The notes under the pieces are model-generated. The model saw nothing but the letters and a program-made list of their open reading frames with translations. It was not told the DNA's origin and made no database searches. A stretch of DNA of 64,000 bases from Sorex araneus (lineage: Eukaryota > Chordata > Mammalia > Eulipotyphla > Soricidae). Shown here one piece after another: positions 42,233 to 53,757 of this stretch; the stretch's first letter is position 1; the number at the start of each line of letters is the position of its first letter. The position numbers were made by a program, and so were the translations under genes. The DNA is taken from positions 47,867,463 through 47,931,462 of the forward strand of contig NC_073311.1 of NCBI RefSeq assembly GCF_027595985.1. The letters run 5' to 3'.

Positions 42233-43116
42233 TTTACTGTCACTTGTCACTTGCCATCCCATTGATCTTCGATTTGCTTGAGCGGGTGCCAGTAACGTCT
42301 CCATTTGTCCCTGCCGCGTGCTAGTGCAGCCCAATGATATCTGCTTGCTCCAGGCACAGGAAGAGCCTCAAATCATTCATTCAGGGATTTGATGAAGAAA
42401 TCTGACCATTTAGTTGGTGGGCGGCCATGAGGTCTTCTGACGTCCCATGGAATCCAGTCGGTAACAGCTCTAGTCTCTGAATCACATTACATGACCGGTC
42501 CATCTGATTTTTGATGTCTTGGCAAACGAGACAGCATCCCTGTTTTTCGACGGAGGTCAGAACTCTGGATTCCTTCTCTCACTTGAGTGAGACATGATAT
42601 TCCCAGCATAGCTCTTTCGATTCCTCTTTGGGATACCCTAATAGCATTTTCATCCTGTTTGCGTAGGGCCCAGGTCTTTGAGGCATATGTTAGTGCAGGA
42701 AGAACGGTGGAATCGAAAAGATGTGCCCAGAATTGAAGGTTCTTCGTTCTCTTAACCACTTCTTCGACACTCTTGAAGGCATTCCACGCTGCTCTCTTCC
42801 TCCTGGGCAGTTCTGGCACCAAGTCATTCCTCATGTTGATCTCTCGACCCAGGTACACATAGCTGCTGCATTCGGAGATGTTCGTTCCATTGAGAGCAAA
42901 TGGAGCTTCAGGGACCAGTTCATTTTCCATGAACATCGTCTTGTTGAGATTCAGCTGTAATCCGACCTTTCCACACTCGTGGTTGAAATCGGCCAACATT
43001 TGTGCCACTTGGCTAATGTTTGGTGTTATGAGAATGATGTCATCAGCAAAGCGGAGGTGGTGTAATTGCCGACCATCTATCTTCACTCCCATTCTTTCCC
43101 ATTCCAGTTGTCGCAT
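42233..43116 (-). pseudogene. RTE-clade LINE reverse transcriptase, 3' part, broken
   Basis: An open stretch on the minus strand (43116 to 42487, about 209 codons) encodes the palm and following part of an RTE reverse transcriptase: HLRFADDIILIT with the FADD catalytic motif at residues 23-26, GLQLNLNKTMFM, FALNGTNISECSSYVYLGRE and LFDSTVLPALTYASKTWALR. Downstream, in broken frame, come RAVTDWIPWDV and DKWRRYWHPLKQIEDQWDGK, then a stop and a short AAGTGACAAGTGACAGT end. The endonuclease and N-terminal RT are missing (5'-truncated), and stops or shifts after the open part make it non-functional. These motifs are those of RTE elements best known from nematodes. I recall RTE1_Sar of Sorex as the same lineage. 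Confidence 0.9.
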
Positions 43117-43470
43117 GATGTTTACTAACTGTACACATAAAAAATTTCCAGAGTGGCTACAGTTTCACATACTGTTGTATTTTAGTAGTAATCAAATTTC
43201 TTGTAGAGGGCACTGATAAGAAATTGTAATTGTGCACTTCACAATTCTGCCTAAAGGTTACCCTGGAGAGGTCACATATTAGGAACAGAGATTGCTGTGG
43301 TAACAAGAAAATAAGAGTAGATATCATCTTTTCATTGCTGAGTAAACCTAACAATCCATTGATTCTACTAATGACTCTGCACAGTGGTCTCTAGCTCTGT
43401 CTTGATAATCAATGATTAAGTTAAGGGCAAAGATTATGAAGAATTCATTCCGGACCTTTGGGGACTTCGG
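43117..43470. other. Unannotated DNA
   Basis: No recognised feature. Confidence 0.4.
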
Positions 43471-43595
43471 GGAGAGTTCCAGGGGCGGAGTTGTGTTCTG
43501 TGTGCAGGAAACCCAGGAGTGACCCAAAAGTACTGAGCCTGGAATAATCCCTGAACACCAAGGATAGGCGTGGCCCCAAAGCCAAAATAATGGCA
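43470..43595 (+). mobile_element. SINE 3' fragment, plus
   Basis: 'cctggaataatccctgaaca', 'gataggcgtggccccaaagc'. Confidence 0.7.
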
Positions 43596-43599
43596 GCAA

Positions 43600-44140
43600 T
43601 AATAAAAATGGTAATAATAGTACCTTGAAAGCTGATATCTTCTGGAGGCTTTCCCTATTTAGCATGCACTTTCCGAGCCGAGCTGTTAACAGTATGCAGC
43701 TGCACCGTTCTGTCTACTGTGTTTCTCTCACGGGTGCCTGCAAGTCTAAGCTTTCTCTGGCTAATCAGATGGTGAAGATGTGTTCCAAGTGCACAGGGCG
43801 CCAACAATTTCTAAGATTCTTTCACACTCACCACCTCTCTTCTCTCAGAATCCTACATCGGGTTTCTTCTCATCATTTTTTGGACAGATATGGAAAGAGG
43901 ACAGAAGCTGACAGATACGAGCCCTAAACCCACACTCCGAGAGAAAAGGGGTGTGTCAGTCTCCACCCACTCAGAAAAGAGGGGTGAAACTTTCGCCTGA
44001 CAGCGAGCGGGGAGCCGAGGCCCGAGATGACGAAGGGTCATCTTGGTGCCCCTTCGTCCGCCCACCATCCAGAGCAACACGCTGAGTCTCTGCCATGGTG
44101 CGTGCGTGTGTGTGTCTGTGTGCGTGTGTGTGTGTGTGTG
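43600..44140. other. TMEM263 upstream flank
   Basis: Unique, increasingly GC-rich sequence leading into the CpG island. No other gene is recognised, and a divergent transcript cannot be judged from sequence. Confidence 0.45.
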
Positions 44141-44144
44141 TGTC
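44100..44144. repeat. (GT)n microsatellite, imperfect
   Basis: GT repeat with GC and CT interruptions about 0.8 kb upstream of exon 1. Confidence 0.97.
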
Positions 44145-44550
44145 TTGCAGCGACACCCCGCCAATTTTCAGGTGGAGCGTCGGGGCGAGCGCCGGGAGAT
44201 GGCAAACCTGAAGCTTTCGGGTGACCGGAACTAGGAGTCAGAAACGCACAGCGTCGTTCTCCACAGCCCCGTCAGCCCCGACGAGCCCCGGAGGGAAGGG
44301 GCCATTCGTCCGGCCCTCAGGGGGATGTAGGCTGAGTTCCTCGCCCTCCCGCCCCCCACCCCGGGCAGAGAAAGAAAGAGTGGGACAAGCTGGGCGACGG
44401 TCCCACCTTCCCCGGGGGCCGGGTTCCGAATTCCGAGCGACCGTTAATCGCAGCGGAAGGAAGACACGGAGAAAGCGCGGCACGCGCGGCGCGCAGACCC
44501 CGCGAGCTCTGCGGGCGCCCGCCCCGCGGCCCCGTGCCCCCCGCCCGCTG

Positions 44551-44557
44551 TGATTGG
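44551..44557 (-). promoter_or_regulatory. Inverted CCAAT box (NF-Y)
   Basis: TGATTGG, i.e. CCAATCA on the minus strand, in the CpG island. CCAAT boxes usually lie 60-100 bp from a start site, so a start near 44620-44660 is possible besides the downstream one. Confidence 0.5.
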
Positions 44558-44729
44558 GCGGCGGAGGAAAGGGGGCGGGGAGCCCCCTGAGGCGGGCGGG
44601 CGGGCGCGCGCGCAGGGCGGCCGGGGATTCCCGCGGATACCCAGGAGGCGGCGGGGCGGGGGCCGGCCGGGGATGGGTGGAGGGGGGAGAGAGAGGCGGC
44701 GCGCGGCGGGGTGGGCGGGGGGGGCGCAC

Positions 44730-44740
44730 TGCGCATGCGC
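44730..44740. promoter_or_regulatory. NRF1 site
   Basis: TGCGCATGCGC, a perfect NRF1 palindrome, about 100-150 bp upstream of the likely exon 1. Confidence 0.65.
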
Positions 44741-44859
44741 GCTTGCCCGGGCGGGCCGGGGGGCTGCCGGGAGGGCCGGGCAGTTCGGGAAACGGGTGGG
44801 CGAGCGCCGGGTGGGCGTGGGAGGGGCCCGGAGTGCGCGTGCGCCGCGGAGCCCGAGCT

Positions 44860-45104
44860 GCGGGAGGAGGCGGGAGCTGTGGAGGCGGCGGCGGAGGGGG
44901 CGGGTCGCGTCGGGCGCCACGTCCGCAGCCCGAGGCCGCCGCTGCAGCCCGCGGAGTCTTCTGGCTCCACCGCCGGAGGAGGCGCCGCCGGAGCCCGCGG
45001 TCGCCCGGGTCCGTGTCGCTCGCCGCGCCGCGCCGCCTCTCCGCGGGGCCGTCCGCTCCCTCCGCCCGGCCGCGGCCACAGGTGCGGGCCCCGGGCCCCC
45101 GGCG
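44860..45104 (+). other. TMEM263: TMEM263 exon 1 (5' UTR), start approximate
   Basis: The 3' border is a strong donor, GGCG|GTGAGTAAG, after 45104. A weaker alternative, CACAG|GTGCGG, lies after 45081. No ATG occurs between 44860 and 45104, consistent with an untranslated leader. The transcription start is inferred from the position of NRF1/Sp1 sites. Confidence 0.6.
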
Positions 45105-47069
45105 GTGAGTAAGTGGGGCTGGGACCGGCGCCCGCGGCGCCTTCGCGGCGTCCTCCCGGCCGCTCTTCCGTTAGCGCTCCTGCAGCTCCCGGGCCCGGCC
45201 CCGGCCCCGGCCCGGGGGGCCTGACGGGGTGGGTGGGTGAGGGGGCGACCGGGACGGGAGCCCGAGCGGAAACGGGGGAGGGGCGGGTGGGTATTCGCGG
45301 CCCGGCGTCCCCCCCTCCCCGTGGCGGGTCCCTGACTCCTCCTCGCCGTGGATCGAGACCGCGGGAAGCCGCCGCCTCCCGCTGATGAGCCCCTCGGGTG
45401 GGGAGCGGGGTGCGGGTGGGCGTCCCCGGCGCGGGCGAGGAGGGATGCTGCGGGAGGGCCGCCGTGCTGAGAGACCACCCTCGGCGCTTCCGGCTCCGGG
45501 ACCCTCTGCCCTCAGCCCCCGGCGCGCAGCCTCGACCTTCTCAAAGTCCACGGGGACGTGGATGCCCGGGGGCCGCCCCGGCCCCCCCCCGGGTGTGAGC
45601 CCGCGCCCGCGCTGCACCCGCAGCTCCAGCCGGGCCCCCTGCTCCCTGACAGACCCCCCCTCCCCGCCCCCTGGGCCCCGTGGGAGTGCGCTCGGGTGGC
45701 CAGCGTGGAGGAAGAGGAGGTGCTCGCCTCAGTCCCGGCGCGTCCAGGTCACTTTCTGCCGCCCCTGCCACGTCACTCCCTGGGCTGGAGGCAAGGGAAC
45801 ATCCTTCGCGCCAGCCGGGCTAAAGAAGGGGTCGGTGCGGGGAGACGGGGCTTCTGAGGACCAGGGTCGCGAGCCCCTCGACCGAGAGTGGCATGTGGCG
45901 ATGCCCTGGCGAACCCTTGTCCTCCTTCCAGATTTGAAACTCTGCTCTCTCCTCCCCACCCCCCACCCGGGATATTGTCTTGGCAACAGCTCCACGCCTG
46001 CTTTTAAGGGGGGAAAGTCACCTTTAATAAAGCCACGTGCATCGTGTTTTGTTTCCCCACTTCCTTTCGTCTTTGTTGCCCCAGACGACGTACTAGCAAG
46101 TTCACGTCCCGGGAGAATGTGCCTGTATGTGGGAAACATTAGGGAAGGTTGAGTAGTTCTGGGTACTGTTGGAGCACTCTATGGAAACCTCCCCCGCATC
46201 GGCCCTTGGCTGGCTCGCTGGAGCTCTCACGGGCCTCCTACGTATAGTAGACCTGCATCTGCGCTCGCGGACTTTGCAGAGCCCCACGCACCCGCACGTA
46301 GTAGGGTCACAAGTCTTGGCACCTAGTGGAGTCCTAAGTAAGGATGAACTCCTAGGGCAAGATTTTTTGAAGGTGACTTTCTGTACAGGTTATCTGGTTT
46401 TGAGAAATTGTTATTTGCGGTTTCAGTTAAGGGCAAAACGTTAAAATTGTCATCTTGATAGAGGGTCACTAAGTAAGTGGTCACGTAAAGGCTCTGCTGA
46501 CAGATTCCATTTTTCTTCCATGCCAGACCTAGTGCATTTATTCTAGTCTGTTTTGCTGTTGATTTAGTGGGCAGGGCCCAGCCAGTTCTGGAGGGTTGGT
46601 TAGAGCTCCATAAAGTGTTTTCATATACATTGCCTGTTAGTGTGTATATATTTCAGCGCTGTATAGGTATATTTTTAAAGCTGGTAGTTACTTGAAAGAA
46701 TAAATGGGAGTAAGGATGGCAAAGTTCCTATGTATAGACTAGAGAAAAGAATTTAGCAAATCCATTTATAGTCTTTTTCTTATAGGGAAATTAGCACTTG
46801 CTGTTTAATAACAGGTTTTTAAAACAGTGTTGAAGGTAAACTCTTGCGCACTGTATTTTGTAATCAGCTTTATTCATCCTGTTAGTGCTGTTTAACTTTC
46901 TTTGGTTCAAGGAGGGAGGCTTAGTCGTAGGTAAACTTTTGTGTACTGTTTTCAGCTTTTCTTTCAGAAACTCAGAAATTTAGATGTTTCAGAAATTCAT
47001 AAATAATATTGATTCATCTATTTTCCTCTTAAGAAAAGTTCCTAAGAGGCATGTGTGTGCTATTTTTAG

Positions 47070-47312
47070 TTCATGGGGGAGTGGAGGCAGGGAGGCCCAT
47101 AAGCATGTTGGGATCCTCTCCCTATGATTTTGGTCTACCGAGGCTGTATTGCCTGGGAATAACTGGGTCATCCAGTCGTTCTGGAGCCAAACCAGGTATG
47201 TTTATGGGACCTACAGGGCTATATCAGCAGTGCCTGGGGGACCGTGTGATATGGGAGCTCAAACCTGGGTCAGCCGCATGCTCCTTAACCCCTATACTCT
47301 CTTTGCCCTGTG
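47070..47312 (-). mobile_element. Very old SINE-like repeat, minus
   Basis: 'atatcagcagtgcctggggg', 'gagctcaaacctgggtcagc', 'tatactctctttgccct'. Confidence 0.6.
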
Positions 47313-47502
47313 TGCCCACTTTTGTTATTGAGAGATATTTCCTTCCAGGGAAGTGTTATTAATCCTTGTTCAATGTATTTGCTGACTGCTATCTCATAGA
47401 TACACTACTGCATTGGACAAGAATTATTTCTTCCTGGCTTAAGAGGCTAAAAGAAACTATTGATAAACGAAGTCTAGCCTGTCTGCTTAAACTATCGGTC
47501 AA

Positions 47503-47509
47503 GTGTGTA

Positions 47510-47540
<31 letters not shown>

Positions 47541-47541
47541 A
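47503..47541. repeat. (GT)n microsatellite
   Basis: GTGTATGTAT followed by an uninterrupted GT run in intron 1. Confidence 0.97.
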
Positions 47542-48018
47542 TAAAGATTACCAGTGAATGTTATATTTGCATATCTGTTTTATATACGTATACCCAGGAT
47601 CATGTAGAATTTTCTTGGGTGAAACGAGGTCACTAGAGGAAAAGAATTTTAAGAACTCCTGATTTATAGCAAAGAAATTTGCTCACACTTTACACTTAAG
47701 AAAAGTAAACACTTATAGCCAGTTTAAGTTGACATATGAAATTTGTTCATATGTCAGGATCAAAGGTAAAACTGACTTATGTATAAATACTGTTTGCTGT
47801 ATTGCCTTCCTTAGGAAAGTATGTTTTTAATAGAAATGTGTGCATTATGAATTCCTAGAGAGCAATCTTGTTGTTTACTGAATGAAAGTATATCCCACTG
47901 AACTGTAAGCTGGCTAACAGAGAGACCAAATTATATTTTGAACTAATGATTAAGTTTAGTGGTTTAGGGCAAATAGTTTGCATAGGATTTATTAAGTTTT
48001 TTAAAAAGTAGTCTTTTT

Positions 48019-48150
48019 GAGGGCTGGAGAAAGTACAGCTCGTAGGGAGCTTGTCTTGCATTCAGCAGGCCTGGCCTTGATCCCCAGCATCCCATATAGT
48101 CTCCCAAGCTGCTAGGCAGGAGTGATCCCTAAGCACCACTGGTGCGCCAA
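48019..48150 (+). mobile_element. SINE, plus
   Basis: 'gagggctggagaaagtacag', 'ggccttgatccccagcatcc', 'agtgatccctaagcaccact'. Confidence 0.85.
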
Positions 48151-48544
48151 CCAAGTCATTCTGACACTTTTACTTATCTTGATGTATATACTTGTAAATG
48201 TCATTAGCAGTTTTTTTAAAAATCCCCTATAATGATAATGAATAAGATGGTAATAGAAAAAATATTTCTCCTTAGTGATAAAATCCAAAAAATGTAATAT
48301 CTCAAAAAAGTTTGACATATATGTTCATACAAGTTGGAGATGTAAATAAGAGTGTAGATCACACTAGAGATTAAGAATTCTAGCTTTTATATAGTTCTTA
48401 AATTTATTACCTGAAGCGTTCTAGCGTACTATGAACTACAGTTATACCAATGGTGTATAAGCTCATAGAATAACAAGTTTCTCTGTATGGGTAACCAGAT
48501 TTCTGACCAATCAGGACCCTAGATTTTCTATTTTATTATTTATT

Positions 48545-48789
48545 GGGGCTGAAGCGATAGCACAATGAGTAGGGCATTTGTCTTGCACGAGGCCGACCCA
48601 GGTTCGATTCCTCCACCCCTCTCGGAGAGCCCAACAAGCTACCCAGAGTATCCCGCCTGCACAGCAGAGCCTGGCAAGCTCCCCGTGGAGTATATGATAT
48701 GCCAAAAACAGTAACAAGTCTCACAATGGAGACGTTACTGGTGCCCATTCGAGTAAATCGATAAGCAACGGTCCAACAGTGATATAGTG
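48545..48789 (+). mobile_element. RTE-tailed SINE, full length, plus
   Basis: 'ggggctgaagcgatagcaca', central block, 'gccaaaaacagtaacaagtc', RTE-like end. The tail is short and degraded (CAACAGTGATATAGTG). ATTATTTATTG flanks both ends. Confidence 0.94.
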
Positions 48790-49189
48790 ATTATTTATTG
48801 ACAGTCTTGTTGTTAACCATTACTAGTAACATTAAATGTATCTATGAATGTCTTTCTAATAGTATATAGCTTTCTACATTGTAAATTCTAAAGATACTAG
48901 CAAGAGAAGGCCAGAATAAACACATGTTAGAGGTAGTAGTGGGGGTGGGGCGGGAAAATCTGGTAAATCTGAATTTATGTTGTAGCTCTAAGCACGAATG
49001 AAAAGGTGAAAGTCTGGTTACCTGTCAAAATTCCGAAGGCACTGTTGATTATACTTACTAGTATATATTTATCATCACAAAAAAATCACTAAAAAAATGC
49101 AAGCATTATGTCTCTCAGGGTTCTTAACTCCTGATCACTGCCTACTATTTTAAAATATGAAAAGCATTAACTCTATTTTATTTATTATT

Positions 49190-49318
49190 TTTTCTTTTTT
49201 TGATTTTTGGGCCTTGAGTTGGCTCTGTGCTTGGGGACCCAGTGTTGTGGACTGAACCAGGGTAGGCCACATGTGCAAGACAACCACTTTAATTCCTGTG
49301 CTGTTTCTCCAGTCCTTT
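49190..49318 (-). mobile_element. SINE, old, minus, shortened
   Basis: T-rich start, 'gttggctctgtgcttgggga', 'tgtgctgtttctccagtcct'. Confidence 0.7.
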
Positions 49319-50062
49319 CCTTTTTTTAAAACCAAAAATCGGAACCAATATATTTTTAGACCCAAAATATACAATAATATGCCGCTTCACAGCATTTCAG
49401 TGATAAACTGAAGATATGACAATTCCAAAAGACTATAGTTTAAGAGAATAATAGATTATGGTCACAAATGACTCTCTCTGTTGGTCACAAAATCATTTAA
49501 TGAATTCCTCAGAAAGTACATATTGAAATATTGGTATGTATCTTGTGCTTAAAGTTAATATAATTACAGATATTTTGTCCCACTTACTTCAAATACTGTA
49601 TGACAACTCAAACAAATATTTATACTGTAGAAAATGGAATTCAAGACATAATTGTAAACCACTTAGAGTAATGCAGAGGTATAAACAGGAAGTGGGTATG
49701 GGGGGGGGATAAAACCCAACGGTGGATCACAAAAGCCTCTGTGTGGTTGAGCTGTAAGTCTTCCTCTGGGAGGAGAAGGGAGATCTTACAAGAGAAGAAA
49801 CATACTTGGGACTAGCAAAAGCTTTTCTGAATAATTTGCTTTATAGAAATGTCTCACGTGGAACTTAAGTCTGAACAGTGATAGAAAGTCCTTAACAGAA
49901 GTGGTACAGTGACTGCAGAACAGTAACTCATATAAGGCTGTCCTCAGGGTTTCCTTACCAAGGACATTAAGTCAGTGATGTCTATTTCTTCCAGTTAGCA
50001 TTTGGTGATTCAAGCATTGTAAATGCTATCAAACTGATGTGAGGATAGAAAACTAGAATAAC

Positions 50063-50245
50063 TGGGGCTGGAGCAATAGCACAGCGGGTAGGGCGTTTGC
50101 CTTGCATGTGGCCGACCCGGGTTCGATTCCCAGCATCCCATATGGTCCCCTGAGCACCGCCAGGGGTAATTCTTGAGTGCAGAGCCAGGAGTGACCCCTG
50201 TGCATCGCCGGGTGTGACCCAAAAAGCAAAAAAGAAAGAAAGAAA
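50063..50245 (+). mobile_element. SINE, A-tailed, young, plus
   Basis: Near consensus with intact A and B boxes and an (AAAG)n tail. AACTAGAATAACTG flanks both ends (50050 and 50248). Confidence 0.96.
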
Positions 50246-50417
50246 GAAACTAGAATAACTGTGACTAGATACAAATGATGTCTAAGAATATGTTTTATGA
50301 ATTTCAGATTTCCAAGATGTAATATTTTTTCTTAAACTAGAAAAATAGTAGATGTATAGATAAAAAGTTAAAACATGTTTCTTAATGTGGAACTATTAAC
50401 TATTATATTATTTCTCT

Positions 50418-50418
<1 letters not shown>

Positions 50419-50449
<31 letters not shown>
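50419..50449. repeat. (GT)n microsatellite
   Basis: About 15 GT units in intron 1. Confidence 0.97.
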
Positions 50450-51257
50450 ATCAACACACATTTCTGCACTTTAGTTGCAGTCTTTGTGAACTCTTCTGTA
50501 CACTTTCTTTCCAGCATTTTCTGTATTAAAAAAGGGATCATATGATATCTACCTTTTAGGGAACTCAGTATTACAGTAGTATTTTCAATAGTGTTTGGTC
50601 TCCAGTGTCTATATTGTGTAACTTTAGGAAGCTTTTAATTTCAGCTCTTGTCTTTCATAGGCTGTAATTACTTGAGTATTTACTTGCAAGTATTTTGTGT
50701 ATCTTTGCTGTCTACTGTTACATTCACCTTACAAATTTAATAGATTATGATGTCTGTGTCAAAAGTAGAAATAATGAGAAATGATCATATTCTCATTTCA
50801 CATAGAAAAATTTACTGATAACTAGATGGGGGGAAAAAGAAAATGCTTGTCAATATTTAGGTTTTTGTATTTTCAAACTTTTCAAACAATTTTATCAAAC
50901 TTCATTTGAGCTGTCTGACCATAAATATGTTCTCATTCCAATTACCATTTCAATATTAATATTTCTTTAGAAGAGGACATACGTATCCTTCCAGGATTTT
51001 CTACATGTTTTGACTCTATTAAATAGTATTGTTATTAAGATGAATTAGGACTATATCTTTAATTTATATTTTGTATTTCCTGGAGGCTAGCATCTGATGA
51101 CATTACTTATTCACAGCCAGAGTCAAGTTGGGATTCAAATTCAAGTTCTGTTATCCTAAAACCTTAACCACTATCCTGTATACATATCATAATCTTACCC
51201 TCATTATAAACTATAATTAAGTCATATCAATTAGGAATTCCCCATAATACCTACTTT

Positions 51258-51413
51258 TTTGTTGTTGTTTTTTTGGCCTCACCCAGTGATTCTCAGGGCT
51301 TACTCCTAGCTCTGTGCCCAGGGATCAAGACCATATTGGATGCTGGGGATTGAATTTGGGTTGACTGCATGAAGTGCAAACAGCCCTACCTGTTGTACTA
51401 TAGCTCTGGCCCC
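51258..51413 (-). mobile_element. SINE, old, minus
   Basis: 'ggcctcacccagtgattctc', 'ggggattgaatttgggttga', 'gtactatagctctggcccc'. Confidence 0.85.
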
Positions 51414-51478
51414 TAGTGGCCCCTAAATGCTTCATTTTTTCATTGAGATTACATATCTTTACTATTACTTTCAAAATC

Positions 51479-51657
51479 TTTTTTTTTTTTTTTTGCTTTT
51501 TGGGTCACACCCAGCGATGCTCAGGGGTTACTCCTGGCTTTGCACTCAGGAATTACTCCTGGCGGTGCTTGGGGGACCATATGGGATGCCGGGGATCGAA
51601 CCCGGGTCGGCCGTGTTCAAGGCAAATGCCTTACCCGCTGTGCTATCGCTCCGACCC
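51479..51657 (-). mobile_element. SINE, A-tailed, young, minus
   Basis: T-run, 'gggtcacacccagcgatgct', 'ggatcgaacccgggtcggcc', 'gctatcgctccgacccc'. CAAAATCTT-like and TAAAATCTTA flank it. Confidence 0.95.
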
Positions 51658-51696
51658 CTAAAATCTTAAGTATGTATAAAATGCTTTAGTTTTACA

Positions 51697-51900
51697 GGGC
51701 TGGAGCGATAGCACAGCGGGTAGAGCGTTTTCCTTGCACGCGGCTGACCTGGGTTCGATTCCCAGCATCCCATATGGTCCCCCGAGCACTGCCAGGAGTA
51801 ATTCCTGAATGCACAGCCAGGAGTAATTCCTGAGTGCAGAGCCAGGAGTAACCCCTGTGTATCGCCAGGTGTGACCTAAAAAAAGCAAAAAAAAAAAAAA
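51697..51900 (+). mobile_element. SINE, A-tailed, plus, internal duplication
   Basis: Near consensus, but the 'gccaggagtaattcctgagt' block is present twice in tandem (about 51789-51845). Flanked by ATGCTTTAGTTTTACAG and ATGCTTTAATTTTACAG. Confidence 0.95.
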
Positions 51901-52368
51901 ATGCTTTAATTTTACAGCTAGATAAATATATGTATAATAAGCTCTTGATAAGCAGCTAGAGTCACTAGAGCACCTATGAGAGAGATCCCGTGCATGAGGT
52001 GCTTTTGTCTAGGGGCAGTTAAAGAAGCACTCAGGCAAAAAAGTGCTTCTGGCAGTGCTTGGGGTACTACTATGTTGTTCTCAGGATCAATCCTGCATGA
52101 AAAGTATGTACAACAGTATTTGAATTATCTTACCGGCCCTGGACTTAGTTTTTAAAGGGATTGCAACATGAGTTGCATGCAGTTAAGATTACCTTTGAAA
52201 AACATAAAATCTCACAGCTGCTACCACTCTCATTCAGGCCAGCAACATTTTTTGTCATTAGCAATAAAGGAAAGGAAAATTCTGCTCACCTACCTTTGGC
52301 CACTTCAAACGAATCACCATTGTTTTCATACCCTACCAATCTTGAAAACACGCAAAGTTGCCTAACAT

Positions 52369-52541
52369 CTTTTTTTTTTTTTTTTGCGTCACACCTGGCG
52401 ATGCACAGGGGCTACTCCTGGCTCTGCACTCAGGAATTACTCCTGGCAGTGCTCAGGGGACCATATGGGATGCTGGGAATCGAACCCGGGTCGGCCATGT
52501 GCAAGGCAAACGCCCTCCCTGCTGTGCTATCGCTCCAGCCC
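52369..52541 (-). mobile_element. SINE, A-tailed, young, minus
   Basis: T-run, 'gcgtcacacctggcgatgca', 'gaatcgaacccgggtcggcc'. Flanked by TGCCTAACATCTTT on both sides (52358 and 52543). Confidence 0.96.
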
Positions 52542-53261
52542 CTGCCTAACATCTTTGTCTCTGTTCTGTTGCTTGTTCTCGGTAGCCACAGCACATCTCC
52601 CTCTGTTCACGGTCTTCCACTGTTTTTCCTTGTCTAAGTTAAAAGCTAAATAACCACCATCTTGGCTTGTAAAGGTCAGTGTGCTCCCGATAGATCTCTG
52701 TGATGTCCTGTCCTACTCTCCTTTCAGCACGGCCCCTGCCACATTTTTCAGGCTTGTTCCTTGTTGCTTTTGGTAAGTTCCCAACCTCAAAACCTTTATT
52801 CTTCCTCTTTTCTGCCTTGAGAATTCTTCAGCCAAATACCTGTATCCTTATCTCTTTGGGATGTCACAGCATGAGGTTTTCACATACTGTCCGATAACTA
52901 CCCCACCCTCGCCCACGCCATTATTTTTTTTCTCCATGGCATTTAACACCATTTCAAATATAGTATATATAGAATATAGAATATAGTATATTCATATATT
53001 TATTGTTTTCATCCACCACATTGTCCATTTAGTAATGGTAGAGATTTATTATTGCTGTATCCCATGAACTTAGAACACTGTGACCTAAATAGGTATTCTG
53101 TATTTGCTATTAGCATTTTGAAGCACATTCTGAGCTTACAGTCTTTCTCCCCAAGCTTAATGAGATATACCTGACCTACACAGCATTTTGTAAGTTTAAG
53201 GTGAACAATGTGATGACCTGATAATTCACATATATTGTGAAATGTTTTATGATCTTAATGT

Positions 53262-53435
53262 ATTGTTTTTGTCTTGGGTCCACACCTGGCAATGCCCAGG
53301 GCTTAACCCTGGCTCTGCACTCAGGGAGCACTCCTGGCTGGGCTTGGGGAAACATGGGGTGTTGGGGATCCAACCTGGGTTGGCCATGTGCAAGGAAACT
53401 GCCCTGCCTGCTGTATTATAGCTCTAGCCCCAAAA
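53262..53435 (-). mobile_element. SINE, minus
   Basis: 'gggtccacacctggcaatgc', 'gatccaacctgggttggcca', 'gtattatagctctagcccc'. Confidence 0.9.
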
Positions 53436-53637
53436 CCTCATTTTATAAAATAAGGTTACTTAAGACATTCATCACCTCACATGACACTCTGTGTTGTGAT
53501 AACATTTAACATCTAATTTGTTAACCAATTTGTATTTTGAAATAATACAGTATTGTTAACTATAGTCACCATGTTAAACATTATATCCCCAGAATTTACT
53601 TAGCATAGAACTGAAAGTTTGTAAACTGCCCCCACCC

Positions 53638-53757
53638 CTTTTTGGGTTTGTTTTGGGGCCATACCAAGCTGTGCGTAGGGGCACTATAATGTGGTACTGG
53701 GGATTAAACTGAGATTGGCTGTGCGCAGGTCAGCTTCCTGAGCAATTTGGCTCTAAG
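53638..53757 (-). mobile_element. SINE, old, minus, shortened
   Basis: 'gggccataccaagctgtgcg', 'ggattaaactgagattggct'. Confidence 0.75.

Larger units (their letters stand above)
44150..45780 (+). promoter_or_regulatory. TMEM263: CpG-island promoter of TMEM263
   Basis: Dense CpG and GC content, peaking at 44450-45450, no TATA box, many GGGCGG/GGGCGGGG Sp1 sites, an inverted CCAAT box (44551) and an NRF1 palindrome (44730). This is the standard layout of a broadly expressed TATA-less promoter. It lies about 9.9 kb upstream of the coding start. Open frames of up to 344 codons on both strands here come from GC bias. Confidence 0.9.

Noticed and set aside
44238..45478. Long open frames (up to about 344 codons) on both strands across the CpG island
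   Set aside because: They are Arg/Pro/Gly/Ala-rich, overlap in several frames and coincide with the TMEM263 promoter and leader. High GC content removes stop codons by chance.
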